22,348 bases of DNA from NCBI GenBank assembly GCA_051269965.1, contig JBNMFK010000016.1:1-22348 (forward strand). Reading direction: 5' to 3'. This DNA comes from Arcticibacterium sp051269965 (GTDB lineage Bacteria; Bacteroidota; Bacteroidia; Cytophagales; Spirosomataceae). A model generated the notes under the pieces. It did not search any database, was not told where the DNA came from, and saw nothing but the letters and a program-made list of their open reading frames with translations. Below, one piece after another: positions 1-7,347 of this stretch. A program made the position numbers and the translations under genes. Numbering within the stretch: the stretch's first letter is position 1; each line of letters begins with the position of its first letter.

Positions 1-70
1 GAGAAAACGTCGTTCTTACAATAGCCTGATCTTTATACTTATCACATATTTTAATGTTGATGTTAGACAT
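1..70 (-). CDS. Possible 5' fragment of an unidentified gene running off the left edge
   Basis: On the minus strand an ATG at 70-68 opens a frame that stays open to the window edge (23 codons, beginning MSNINIKICDKYKDQ). A purine-rich stretch (GAGATAGG) lies directly before the ATG. A near match to the -7 element (TACTTTTC against TAnnTTTG) lies about 12 bases upstream of the ATG. The product cannot be recognised from 23 residues. The frame could be open by chance. The divergent position relative to the SCP2 gene makes a real gene plausible. Confidence 0.35.
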   Translation of the reverse strand, partial: MSNINIKICDKYKDQAIVRTTFS

Positions 71-276
71 CCTATCTCAGAAAAGTACTTGAAGTTTTTT
101 TAAAAAATATGTTAAAAATTAACTTCCAACGTTTATTTTCATTCATAATTAGTAATTGTGCTAGCACACAAGCGTTATTAATTGCGATGAATGCTATCAC
201 ATAAACATTATTCTACGCAATGAACAGGGGCTTCGAATTATTCAAATAGCTATATTTACAGAAAAAATATCACAAA
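71..276. other. Divergent intergenic region with a 12-bp palindrome
   Basis: About 200 bp of AT-rich DNA lie between the putative minus-strand gene and the SCP2 gene. It holds a perfect 12-bp palindrome, TGTGCTAGCACA, at 157-168, flanked by loosely symmetric AATTAGTAA and TTATTAATT sequences. A 7-of-8 match to TAnnTTTG (TATATTTA, 251-258) sits 18 bases before the SCP2 ATG and may be its -7 element. No open frame of note was seen between 71 and 276. Confidence 0.3.
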
Positions 277-585
277 ATGAACGCAAAAGAATTTTTACAA
301 TCAATACCCTCAAAAGTTGACCCAAAAGACAACCAAGGTTTAGACACCGCTTTACATTTTGATTTTAATGACGAACAATATACCCTAGAGGTAAAGGATG
401 GTACCGTTTCATTTGCTGAAGGGTTAGTAGGCGATCCTGAAATTACGTTAAAGGCTAAGGCAGAAGATTTTGCTAAAATTACCTCTGGCGAAATGAATCC
501 AATGACCGCCATGATGCTTGGTAAACTAAAAGTCTCTAATCCTGCAGCTATGATGAAATACGCCAAGATGCTTGGCCTCATGTAA
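277..585 (+). CDS. SCP2 sterol-carrier-like domain protein
   Basis: A 102-residue, single-domain protein of the SCP2 (sterol carrier protein 2) fold. The family binds acyl-CoAs or other lipids in a hydrophobic pocket. Sequence support is the typical order: an N-terminal amphipathic segment, strands around the LHFDFNDEQYTLEV stretch, GLVGDPEITLKAKAEDFAKI in the middle, and a C-terminal helix rich in Met, Ala and Lys (GEMNPMTAMMLGKLKVSN). There is no signal peptide, so it is probably cytosolic. It ends 43 bp before an acyl-CoA dehydrogenase on the same strand, so co-transcription and a role in presenting or buffering acyl-CoA are reasonable inferences. The ATG at 277 is the only good start. Its length is usual for stand-alone SCP2 proteins. 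Confidence 0.85.
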   Translation: MNAKEFLQSIPSKVDPKDNQGLDTALHFDFNDEQYTLEVKDGTVSFAEGLVGDPEITLKAKAEDFAKITSGEMNPMTAMMLGKLKVSNPAAMMKYAKMLGLM

Positions 586-628
586 AAAACACTTCAAACA
601 CTTCAACAAATTAAACTTCATTATTACA

Positions 629-2434
629 ATGGCTCAAAAATATTTTGACAGAAAAACAGCGAATTTTATCTTAGAAGATGTCCATAAAGCATCTTCTTTG
701 ACAGAATTACCCTATTTCGCTGATCATGACAAAGAAACCTTTGACATGGTTTTAGACGCTGCAGAACATATCGGAGATACCGTCATGTTTCCTCATTTAG
801 ACGACGTTGACAAACACCAGCCAGACTTAATCAATGGCGAAGTCACCGTTCACCCCCAAATAGGTACTTATCTGAAAGCCATAGGCGATGCAGGTATTAT
901 GGCCGCAGATTTTCCATATGAAGACGGCGGTGCACAATTGCCCTTTACTGTATCTGGAATGATAGGTTTTACCCTGATATCTGCGAACAACGGCATGCTT
1001 TTTAGCGGCCTTACTGTAGGTGCTGCCAGACTCATTACCACTTTCGGTTCCGAAGAACTGAAGGAAAGATATGTACCTCATATGCTAGATGGTACTTGGC
1101 AAGGTACTATGTGCCTTACAGAACCACAAGCAGGCTCATCTCTTTCAGATATCACATCCTCAGCCACCAAAAATGATGATGGCACTTTTCATCTTTCGGG
1201 CCAAAAAATATTTATCTCTGCTGGAGACCATGATTATTGTGGCAATGTAGTTCATTTAGTTATTGCCAGAATAAAAGGAGCCCCTATGGGTTCAAAAGGG
1301 ATTTCGCTTTTCGTGGTACCAAAAATCCTACCGAATGGTGAACCTAATGATGTATCTAATGTGGGGATCTTTCATAAACTAGGTCAAAAGGGTGTTCCTG
1401 CTATGCATCTGGGTTTTGGAGATAAATCTGACTCTTGTGTAGCCTATATAATTGGTCAAGAAAATAAAGGGCTTGGCTATATGTTCCAGATGATGAATGA
1501 GGCCAGGATAGGTGTGGGTATGACAGGTGCTGCTATTGCTTCTGCAGCCTACCAAGCGTCCCTAGAATACGCCAAAGAAAGGCCACAAAGTAGAAGATTG
1601 AATGAGAAAAACGCCAAGAATCTTCCGCAAGTTTCTATTATTCAACATCCAGATGTGAGAAGGATGTTGTTCTTTCAGAAAGCGGTGGTAGAAGGCTCTG
1701 TTTCCCTACTTATAGAAGTGTCTAAATATGCCGATCTTTCTCACCATGCCAAAACGGACGAAGAAAAGACAAGAAATCATCTTCTTTTAGAATTACTCAC
1801 TCCTGTAGCCAAAACGTATCCGACCGAGGCTGGAATGAAATCTATTTCAGAAGCTCTGCAGATATTTGGGGGTTATGGATTTACAGAGGACTTCCCTGTT
1901 GAGCAATACTACCGTGATATAAGAATAACATCTATTTATGAAGGAACTACAGGAATCCAATCATTAGACCTTTTAGGTAGAAAGGTTATGATGGACCAAG
2001 GAAGAGCCTTGCAGTACCTCTCAGAAGAAATGATGAAAACCATCCAGAAAGCCTCAGAACATAAAGATTTAGTTACTTATGGTAAGAAGCTAGGTACTCA
2101 ACTTCAAAATATTTCTGAAATCACCATCCACCTTATGGATGTTGCCAAAACCGGCGATTCTGAACTTTTCCTTTCTGATGCTACACTATATATGGAAGCC
2201 TTTGGCTTAGTATCTATTGCCTGGCAATGGCTTAAAATGGCAGAGGTTGCCAAATCAAGCATAGCAAGTGGAAATACATTAAGCGATGAGCAAGTTGCCT
2301 TTTTAAATGGGAAAGTAAAGACCATGAAGTTTTTCTTCCACTATGAACTACCAAAAACTGCTGGACTTATCACCCGTTTAAAAGACGGTGAGGTAATCAC
2401 CATAATGCGTGGCGAAGAAGAAATGGCTTTTTAA
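629..2434 (+). CDS. Acyl-CoA dehydrogenase, long DmdC-like form
   Basis: FAD-dependent alpha,beta-dehydrogenation of an acyl-CoA thioester. The 601-residue length exceeds the roughly 380-400 of classical acyl-CoA dehydrogenases and fits the long subfamily with an extra C-terminal helical domain (the DmdC type). Visible features are the flavin/substrate motif MCLTEPQAGSSLSD (residues 161-174), the QIFGGYGFTED segment (411-421) and IYEGTTGIQ (436-444), in which Glu438 is the likely catalytic base. The extra domain covers about residues 465-601. An in-frame ATG exists at 572, but it overlaps the SCP2 stop and would add 19 poorly conserved residues; the ATG at 629 (MAQKYFDRK) is preferred. Substrate is unknown. 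It probably acts in beta-oxidation or a related acyl-CoA pathway with the SCP2 neighbour. Confidence 0.9.
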   Translation: MAQKYFDRKTANFILEDVHKASSLTELPYFADHDKETFDMVLDAAEHIGDTVMFPHLDDVDKHQPDLINGEVTVHPQIGTYLKAIGDAGIMAADFPYEDGGAQLPFTVSGMIGFTLISANNGMLFSGLTVGAARLITTFGSEELKERYVPHMLDGTWQGTMCLTEPQAGSSLSDITSSATKNDDGTFHLSGQKIFISAGDHDYCGNVVHLVIARIKGAPMGSKGISLFVVPKILPNGEPNDVSNVGIFHKLGQKGVPAMHLGFGDKSDSCVAYIIGQENKGLGYMFQMMNEARIGVGMTGAAIASAAYQASLEYAKERPQSRRLNEKNAKNLPQVSIIQHPDVRRMLFFQKAVVEGSVSLLIEVSKYADLSHHAKTDEEKTRNHLLLELLTPVAKTYPTEAGMKSISEALQIFGGYGFTEDFPVEQYYRDIRITSIYEGTTGIQSLDLLGRKVMMDQGRALQYLSEEMMKTIQKASEHKDLVTYGKKLGTQLQNISEITIHLMDVAKTGDSELFLSDATLYMEAFGLVSIAWQWLKMAEVAKSSIASGNTLSDEQVAFLNGKVKTMKFFFHYELPKTAGLITRLKDGEVITIMRGEEEMAF

Positions 2435-2454
2435 GTAGAGAACACAAACTTACG

Positions 2455-2482
2455 AATCGGAATAGGAAGACCTATTCCGATT
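2455..2482. terminator. Bidirectional terminator hairpin between acyl-CoA dehydrogenase and nuoB
   Basis: Perfect 12-bp inverted repeat, AATCGGAATAGG and CCTATTCCGATT, with a 4-base loop (AAGA). It lies in the 50 bp between two convergent stop codons. The T-run after it is short (TTT) on the plus strand. The symmetric position between tail-to-tail genes argues for a shared terminator. Confidence 0.75.
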
Positions 2483-2484
2483 TA

Positions 2485-2994
2485 TCATGCCTTATTCCCG
2501 GCCAATGTCTCTGTTTTTATTTTATCCTGAAGTTTTAACAAACCCCCAATGAGGGCTTCAGGCCTTGGTGGGCATCCAGGTACATACACATCTACAGGGA
2601 TAATCCTATCTACACCTTTGACCACATGATAACCATGCTCCCAGTAGGGTCCACCGCAGTTTGAGCAGCTTCCCATTGATATCACGTACTTCGGATCGGG
2701 CATTTGCTCATAGAGTCTTTTGATTCTATCTGCCATTTTAAAGGTAACAGTCCCAGAAATTATAATGAGATCCGACTGACGTGGTGAGTTTCTGGGGAAA
2801 ATCCCGAAACGCTCCAAGTCATAATTAGAAGCCATGGAAGCCATCATTTCTATAGCACAACAGGCCAATCCAAAGCCCAGAGGCCAAAGGGAATTGGCTC
2901 TGGCCCAATTGGCCAACTCGTCTAAATTAGTCAAAATGACCTCTCCCTGACCATCCTTTATTCTATCGCTATTTTCTAATGAATCAAAATTCAT
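2485..2994 (-). CDS. nuoB: NADH-quinone oxidoreductase subunit B (complex I, N2 cluster)
   Basis: This 169-residue protein is the complex I peripheral-arm subunit that holds iron-sulphur cluster N2, the last electron carrier before quinone. The four N2 ligands are visible: the tandem Cys45-Cys46 in FGLACCAIEMM, Cys110 in SMGSCSNCGGPYW and Cys141 in VPGCPPRPEAL. Length and motif order match the family. The start ATG overlaps the nuoA stop by four bases (ATGA), which indicates translational coupling. Its 3' end faces the acyl-CoA dehydrogenase across a hairpin terminator, so the transcript ends here and nuoC does not follow, unlike the usual nuoABCD order. Confidence 0.97.
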   Translation of the reverse strand: MNFDSLENSDRIKDGQGEVILTNLDELANWARANSLWPLGFGLACCAIEMMASMASNYDLERFGIFPRNSPRQSDLIIISGTVTFKMADRIKRLYEQMPDPKYVISMGSCSNCGGPYWEHGYHVVKGVDRIIPVDVYVPGCPPRPEALIGGLLKLQDKIKTETLAGNKA

Positions 2995-3455
2995 TTATAT
3001 TTCTTATTTATAGATTCATAAATATCCATCGGTATTTCAACTTTAAAGTTAGAAGGCTCCTGAATAGGTTTAGCCCAGTCTAAATGCCCCTCTCGCCAAG
3101 CATATACCAGTCCTAAGGTAAGCAAGAAAATAAAAACAAACATTTCACTTATGGCATACCAAGCCCACGTTCCGCCAGTTTCGTGAATTAAATCCGCATT
3201 CCCAAAAACAGTACCCCAAGGAAATAGGAGTACAAGCTCCACTTCAAAGAGTAAGAAAATAATGGCTATTACATAAAATCGGATATTGAAACTTACTAGA
3301 GCTAAACCCTCGGCATCCTCACCAGATTCATAAGAAGCTAGTTTCTCTTGATTAGGTTTGTGAGGTCTTAGAAGCTTCGCTATTCCTAATATCACCGTAA
3401 GCATTAAAAATGCGGCGAAAATAAATAAAAATATAAATCCGAAATTTTGGGCCAT
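2991..3455 (-). CDS. nuoA: NADH-quinone oxidoreductase subunit A (complex I membrane subunit)
   Basis: Small membrane subunit of complex I at the junction of the membrane and peripheral arms. With the start at 3455 the protein has 154 residues and three membrane segments (about 5-28, 62-80 and 101-121). The family loop is seen as SYESGEDAEG (41-50), followed by FNIRFYVIAIIFLLFEVE (56-73), with the usual FDvE acidic pair as FEVE. A longer frame starts at 3494, but AAGGTGA lies six bases before the 3455 ATG and MAQNFGF places the first membrane helix at the N-terminus as in homologues, so 3455 is preferred. The C-terminal tail (about 125-154) is longer than in the E. coli protein. It overlaps nuoB by four bases. 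Confidence 0.95.
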   Translation of the reverse strand: MAQNFGFIFLFIFAAFLMLTVILGIAKLLRPHKPNQEKLASYESGEDAEGLALVSFNIRFYVIAIIFLLFEVELVLLFPWGTVFGNADLIHETGGTWAWYAISEMFVFIFLLTLGLVYAWREGHLDWAKPIQEPSNFKVEIPMDIYESINKKYK

Positions 3456-3601
3456 AAACTTCACCTTTACTGTAAACCTACCCCTTAAATTCAAATTTGT
3501 AACAAAAGGTTTGGCTTCCGTCTTATAATTGGATTAAACTTTGCTTCATTTCTTTAACAACATGCATATTAAGTCAACGACCTTATTCGTTAGTTATTAG
3601 G

Positions 3602-4840
3602 ATGACTAAAAAGTTGCTTCAATTTTTTCTAATCGCAGCCTTCTACAATGCAGTTGGGCAGGATACAGCAGAACCTCCTCCCGTAGTTTGTTATTCAGGA
3701 CTAGGTGACGCCTTTACGCAGGTTTTACAAAATCCGAATAGGCAATTAAGGAGAGTCCCTACCAGTAATATAGAAGTAACTTATACCAATTTACCAGACC
3801 TAGCACAAATAGCCTTTGAGAAAGCAGTAAGCATTTGGGAAGAAATTCTTATCACAAAGTTACCCATCAAAATAAATGCCAAATGGGAGAGTATAGATGG
3901 CACTACCTTAGCCTTTTCTGGAGCTAGTAAAATATTTAGAAATACAGATAACCTACCATATGATGACGTATGGTACGTAGGACCGCTGGCGGAAGCCATT
4001 GGAGGCAGAGACCTTAATGATGGAGACTTTGACATCAATATAACCCTGAACAATAAAATAAATTGGTCTTTTGAGACCAATGGAGTGCCCTTTAGCGGAC
4101 GATTTGATCTCATCACTGTAGTGCTTCATGAAATAGCACACGGTTTAGGCTTTTCGTCCTCCATGAAACTAATAAATAACGATACGGAAGGTCAATGGGG
4201 TCAATCTGGATTCCCTTACATCTATGATGTATTTCTTCTAAACAATGAAAAAAAAATACTGACAAGTGGTGAGGACTTTGTGAATCCATCTTCCGAAATG
4301 AAAAATCAACTTATTAGTAACGAACTCTTTTTTAATGTTTCGAATATTAACTTCGTCAATAGCCTACCCAAGATTTTCTCCCCAAACCCTTTTAAATCAG
4401 GAGGGAGCATCTCACACCTAGATGAATTAACTTATCCTAATGGTACTATTCATTCTCTAATGTCTCCATCCATTAGAGCTGCGGAAGTAAATCACATACC
4501 AGGAGAATTAATCTTAAGTATCTTAAATCAGATTGGCTGGCCCGTAAATAATCTTGAAAACGCTCAGGTTTTGGCCACCAGTGAAAATGAATTACAGGTC
4601 CTTGTCTATCCTAATCCTAGCTTGAGTCAAATTGCAGTTGCAGTTCCCATTGGTTTGAGATCTCAAAGTACACATATCGAACTACTAGGTATCACTGGTC
4701 AACTAGTATTCGAACAAAACAAGGATACCATAAAAGAGCCTACATTCTATTTGTCATTAGACAATCTTCCAGCTGGAGTTTACATCTTTCGCTTTCGATC
4801 AGACTTAAAGACCTTTACTCGGAAGATAGTGAAATACTAG
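3602..4840 (+). CDS. Secreted HExxH zinc metalloprotease with T9SS sorting domain
   Basis: A 412-residue predicted exported protein. Residues 1-20 form a signal peptide (KK, hydrophobic core, AVGQ). The zinc site is HEIAHGLGFSS (176-186), with His176, His180 and catalytic Glu177. The downstream segment HSLMSPSIRAAEVNHIPG, then LSILNQIGW, is typical of a family of secreted HE(I/L)AHGLGF proteins and probably includes the Met-turn. Residues from about 334 (VLVYPNPSLSQ) to the end (GVYIFRFRS, then RKIVKY) are a type A T9SS C-terminal domain, so it should be exported through the outer membrane and anchored or released. The position where metzincins have a third His is Ser186. Substrate is unknown. 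Its last 26 bp overlap the convergent symporter gene. Confidence 0.88.
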   Translation: MTKKLLQFFLIAAFYNAVGQDTAEPPPVVCYSGLGDAFTQVLQNPNRQLRRVPTSNIEVTYTNLPDLAQIAFEKAVSIWEEILITKLPIKINAKWESIDGTTLAFSGASKIFRNTDNLPYDDVWYVGPLAEAIGGRDLNDGDFDINITLNNKINWSFETNGVPFSGRFDLITVVLHEIAHGLGFSSSMKLINNDTEGQWGQSGFPYIYDVFLLNNEKKILTSGEDFVNPSSEMKNQLISNELFFNVSNINFVNSLPKIFSPNPFKSGGSISHLDELTYPNGTIHSLMSPSIRAAEVNHIPGELILSILNQIGWPVNNLENAQVLATSENELQVLVYPNPSLSQIAVAVPIGLRSQSTHIELLGITGQLVFEQNKDTIKEPTFYLSLDNLPAGVYIFRFRSDLKTFTRKIVKY

Positions 4841-6305
4841 GCTTTGATTTCTTAAGAAGATAAAGTCCTATTATAGTTAAAAGTCCATTTATTAGTAGAT
4901 TTTCAAAACCAAATCTATAGTTCGTGTAATTTTCTATCAACTGCACCAAGCCGTAGGTCAGAAAAGGGGCAAGCAAACAAACCCAAGGCACAAATTTATC
5001 TTTTACCTCCATTTTAGTATAAATACCATAGGCAAAAAGTCCTAACAGTGGTCCGTAGGTATAACTCGCTATTTGAAACGTTGCAGAAATTACATCTGTG
5101 CTGTTCAAGGCATCGAAAATCATTATGACAACAAAGAAAAGAAGCGAAAAACCAACATGGGTTATGTTCTTTAATCGATTCCTTTCGGTTTCAGGTCTTC
5201 CTTCAAAATTCAAGAAATCAATACAGAACGCTGTGGTAAGAGCTGTAAGGGCAGAATCTGAGCTGGCATATGTGGCTGCAGTTATTCCTATCAAAAACAT
5301 AACAGCCACGAGCATACCTCCTACTCCGAAATCAACTCCGCCAAAATGCTGTAGAGCCATCATTGGATAAAGATCGTCCGTTTTGACCGGTACTGAAATG
5401 CCTTTTTGTTGTGCGTAGATATACATAAGGGCTCCTAGACCCAGAAACATGAGATTGACAAATACTAAAACTACGGTAAACCACAGCATGTTCTTTTTTG
5501 CCTCGCCTATGTTTTTACAGACTAAATTCTTTTGCATCAAGTCTTGATCAAGGCCCGTCATAACAATAGCAATAAGGGCTCCAGAGAAAAACTGTTTAAA
5601 GAAATTTTGAGGATCTGACCAACCTCCCTCGAAAAAGAAAATGTCTGAATAAGAACTCTTAGAAACCGTGCTAAGCATACCGCCAAAATCCAGACCCATT
5701 TCGGTCGTAATTAGATAAATAGTCAAGGCCACTGCCGTTACTAAAAAGGTAGTTTGGAGTGTGTCAGTAATAACAATGGTTTTAATTCCTCCCTTAAACG
5801 TATAAATCCATATAAGAGCAATTGTGATTAGAACAGAAAGCCAAAACGGAACTCCTAGTGGATCATAAATCACAATTTGCAGCACCTGTGCCGCTATATA
5901 AAGCCTTACGGCCGAACCTAATGTTCTACTTAGCAAGAAAAAAGCCGACCCCGTTTTATAGGTCCAAAAACCAAACCGTTTATCTAAATAGGTATAGATA
6001 GAGATGAGATTCATCCTGTAATAAATGGGCATAAGCACGGTAGCTATAAAAAGATACCCCAGCGTATAGCCCAACACCATTTGAAAATAGGAGAAATCTT
6101 TAGTGCCAACGGCACCGGGCACGGAGATAAAAGTGACACCAGAAAGCGAAGTACCGATCATTCCAAAAGCAACTAAATACCAGGGTACCTCCTTATTCGC
6201 ATTAAAAAATGAGTTAGTATCTGCTCCTTTGGAAGTTTTAAAGGATATGAAAACTAAAACAGCGAAATAGATAAGTAAAATACCAATGGCTAATTCTGGA
6301 GTCAT
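4815..6305 (-). CDS. Sodium:solute symporter (SSS family)
   Basis: A 496-residue inner-membrane transporter of the SSS (SGLT/PutP) family, coupling sodium entry to solute uptake. About 13 hydrophobic segments are visible. Family signatures are GMIGTSLSGVTFISVPGAVG (48-67) in the first helices, GLDQDLMQKNL (251-261) and YASSDSALTALTT (346-358). The Ser pair at 348-349 corresponds to the sodium-2 site seen in vSGLT. The solute cannot be read from the sequence. The start ATG at 6305 lies 28 bases downstream of an exact TAnnTTTG element on the same strand. The C-terminal codons overlap the metalloprotease gene, leaving no room for a separate terminator. Confidence 0.93.
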   Translation of the reverse strand: MTPELAIGILLIYFAVLVFISFKTSKGADTNSFFNANKEVPWYLVAFGMIGTSLSGVTFISVPGAVGTKDFSYFQMVLGYTLGYLFIATVLMPIYYRMNLISIYTYLDKRFGFWTYKTGSAFFLLSRTLGSAVRLYIAAQVLQIVIYDPLGVPFWLSVLITIALIWIYTFKGGIKTIVITDTLQTTFLVTAVALTIYLITTEMGLDFGGMLSTVSKSSYSDIFFFEGGWSDPQNFFKQFFSGALIAIVMTGLDQDLMQKNLVCKNIGEAKKNMLWFTVVLVFVNLMFLGLGALMYIYAQQKGISVPVKTDDLYPMMALQHFGGVDFGVGGMLVAVMFLIGITAATYASSDSALTALTTAFCIDFLNFEGRPETERNRLKNITHVGFSLLFFVVIMIFDALNSTDVISATFQIASYTYGPLLGLFAYGIYTKMEVKDKFVPWVCLLAPFLTYGLVQLIENYTNYRFGFENLLINGLLTIIGLYLLKKSKPSISLSSE

Positions 6306-6333
6306 AGTTTAAGGTTTGAATGTCATAAAGACA

Positions 6334-6341
6334 CAAAGATA
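6334..6341 (-). promoter_or_regulatory. Predicted -7 element of the symporter gene
   Basis: TATCTTTG on the minus strand matches the Bacteroidota -7 consensus TAnnTTTG exactly and lies 28 bases before the symporter ATG. No clear TTTG -33 box was found at the usual spacing. It lies 26 bp from the divergent clpS element. Confidence 0.5.
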
Positions 6342-6367
6342 AGCATAAGAAAATAGCTTTTTTTTGA

Positions 6368-6375
6368 TATTTTTG
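6368..6375 (+). promoter_or_regulatory. Predicted -7 element of the clpS gene
   Basis: TATTTTTG matches TAnnTTTG exactly and ends 21 bases before the clpS ATG at 6397. It overlaps the longer in-frame start region (from 6364), so it argues for the shorter ClpS. The -33 box is not obvious. Confidence 0.55.
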
Positions 6376-6396
6376 TGCTGGAATAAATGGACACAA

Positions 6397-6690
6397 ATGA
6401 ATCCTAAAGAGAACCCTGAAATAGATGTTGTAGAGGAATTAGATGAGGTCGTAGAGCATGTGAAACTCTGGACTCTCGTGGTTTTCAATGATGACATAAA
6501 TACGTTTGACCACGTAATTGACACTCTTATTGATGTTTGTGGCCATGAGGGAACCCAAGCAGAGCAATGTGCTATGATTATTCACCTGAAAGGAAAATGT
6601 GCCGTGAACTCTGGTGAATACGATGAACTAGTTACGCAAAGAAACAAAATCTGTGAAAGAGGTATTTCTGCTGAAGTCATGATTAAATAA
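6397..6690 (+). CDS. clpS: ATP-dependent Clp protease adaptor ClpS
   Basis: A 97-residue adaptor that delivers N-degron substrates to the ClpA/C-ClpP protease. The ClpS core is clear: LWTLVVFNDDINTFDHVID (residues 24-42), with the NDD(I)NT(F)xxV motif that binds the N-degron, and then MIIHLKGKCAV (60-70) with the family His and the G-K-C segment. The acidic N-terminal extension (residues 5-22) matches the flexible tail that engages the Clp ATPase. A longer in-frame start at 6364 would add 11 residues encoded across the predicted -7 element, so 6397 is chosen. recR follows after 45 bp and may be co-transcribed. Confidence 0.93.
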   Translation: MNPKENPEIDVVEELDEVVEHVKLWTLVVFNDDINTFDHVIDTLIDVCGHEGTQAEQCAMIIHLKGKCAVNSGEYDELVTQRNKICERGISAEVMIK

Positions 6691-6735
6691 ACAAACCTTA
6701 GTCTTTTAAAAAGAACCTTCAAAAATAAGCCTTTA

Positions 6736-7347
6736 TTGAATTACCCTTCCAAACTTATTGAAAATGCTATTTTAGAAATCTCCAAATTGCCAGGAATTGG
6801 CAAAAAGTCTGCCTTGAGGCTGGCCTTACATTTGCTAAAAGCGGATGAATCTAAAACTTTAGGGCTCTCTCAGGCATTGATAGACTTAAGAACAAAAACT
6901 ACCTATTGTAAACACTGCCATAATATCTCGGATGATTTGATTTGCCAAATTTGTAGCTCAATTAACAGGGACAACCAAATTATCTGTGTGGTTCAAGATA
7001 CTAGAGATGTCTTAGCTATAGAAAATACTTCCCAGTACCACGGCCTTTACCATATACTAGGAGGTATCATTTCACCTATTGGTGGAATTGGCCCAAATGA
7101 CTTGAACATAGATTCTCTTATTTCAAGAATAACTAAAAATCCGGAGACCAAGGAAATTATATTGGCCCTTTCCCCAACTATGGAAGGAGACACGACTTCT
7201 TTTTACATTCAAAAACAGTTAACTCATTTCGATCTTAAAATAAGTACTATTGCTCGTGGTATTCCTATTGGTGGAGATTTAGAGTACACCGACGAGATTA
7301 CTCTTGGTAGAAGTATTGCAAGCCGAATTAATACGGATTTTGGGTAA
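6736..7347 (+). CDS. recR: Recombination mediator protein RecR
   Basis: RecR works with RecF/RecO to load RecA on gapped DNA. The 203-residue protein shows the full domain order: helix-hairpin-helix KLPGIGKKSALRLALHLL (17-34), a four-Cys zinc finger with Cys58, 61, 70 and 73 (CKHC and CQIC), and a Toprim domain starting at IICVVQDTRDVLAIE (82-96) and including YHGLYHILGGIISPIGGIGP (101-120). The start is TTG at 6736. There is no in-frame ATG or GTG nearby, and the N-terminus (NYPSKLIENA) aligns with the family, so a TTG start is likely real. It overlaps the following isomerase-like gene. Confidence 0.95.
   Translation: MNYPSKLIENAILEISKLPGIGKKSALRLALHLLKADESKTLGLSQALIDLRTKTTYCKHCHNISDDLICQICSSINRDNQIICVVQDTRDVLAIENTSQYHGLYHILGGIISPIGGIGPNDLNIDSLISRITKNPETKEIILALSPTMEGDTTSFYIQKQLTHFDLKISTIARGIPIGGDLEYTDEITLGRSIASRINTDFG

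Noticed and set aside
572..628. Upstream in-frame ATG extending the acyl-CoA dehydrogenase by 19 residues
   Set aside because: It overlaps the end of the SCP2 gene and the extra residues (MASCKKHFKHF...) are Lys/His/Phe-rich and unlike family N-termini; the ATG at 629 gives a normal start.
5098..5370. Open frame antisense to the symporter gene
   Set aside because: It lies wholly inside a well-supported membrane-protein gene on the other strand and its product shows no recognisable features.
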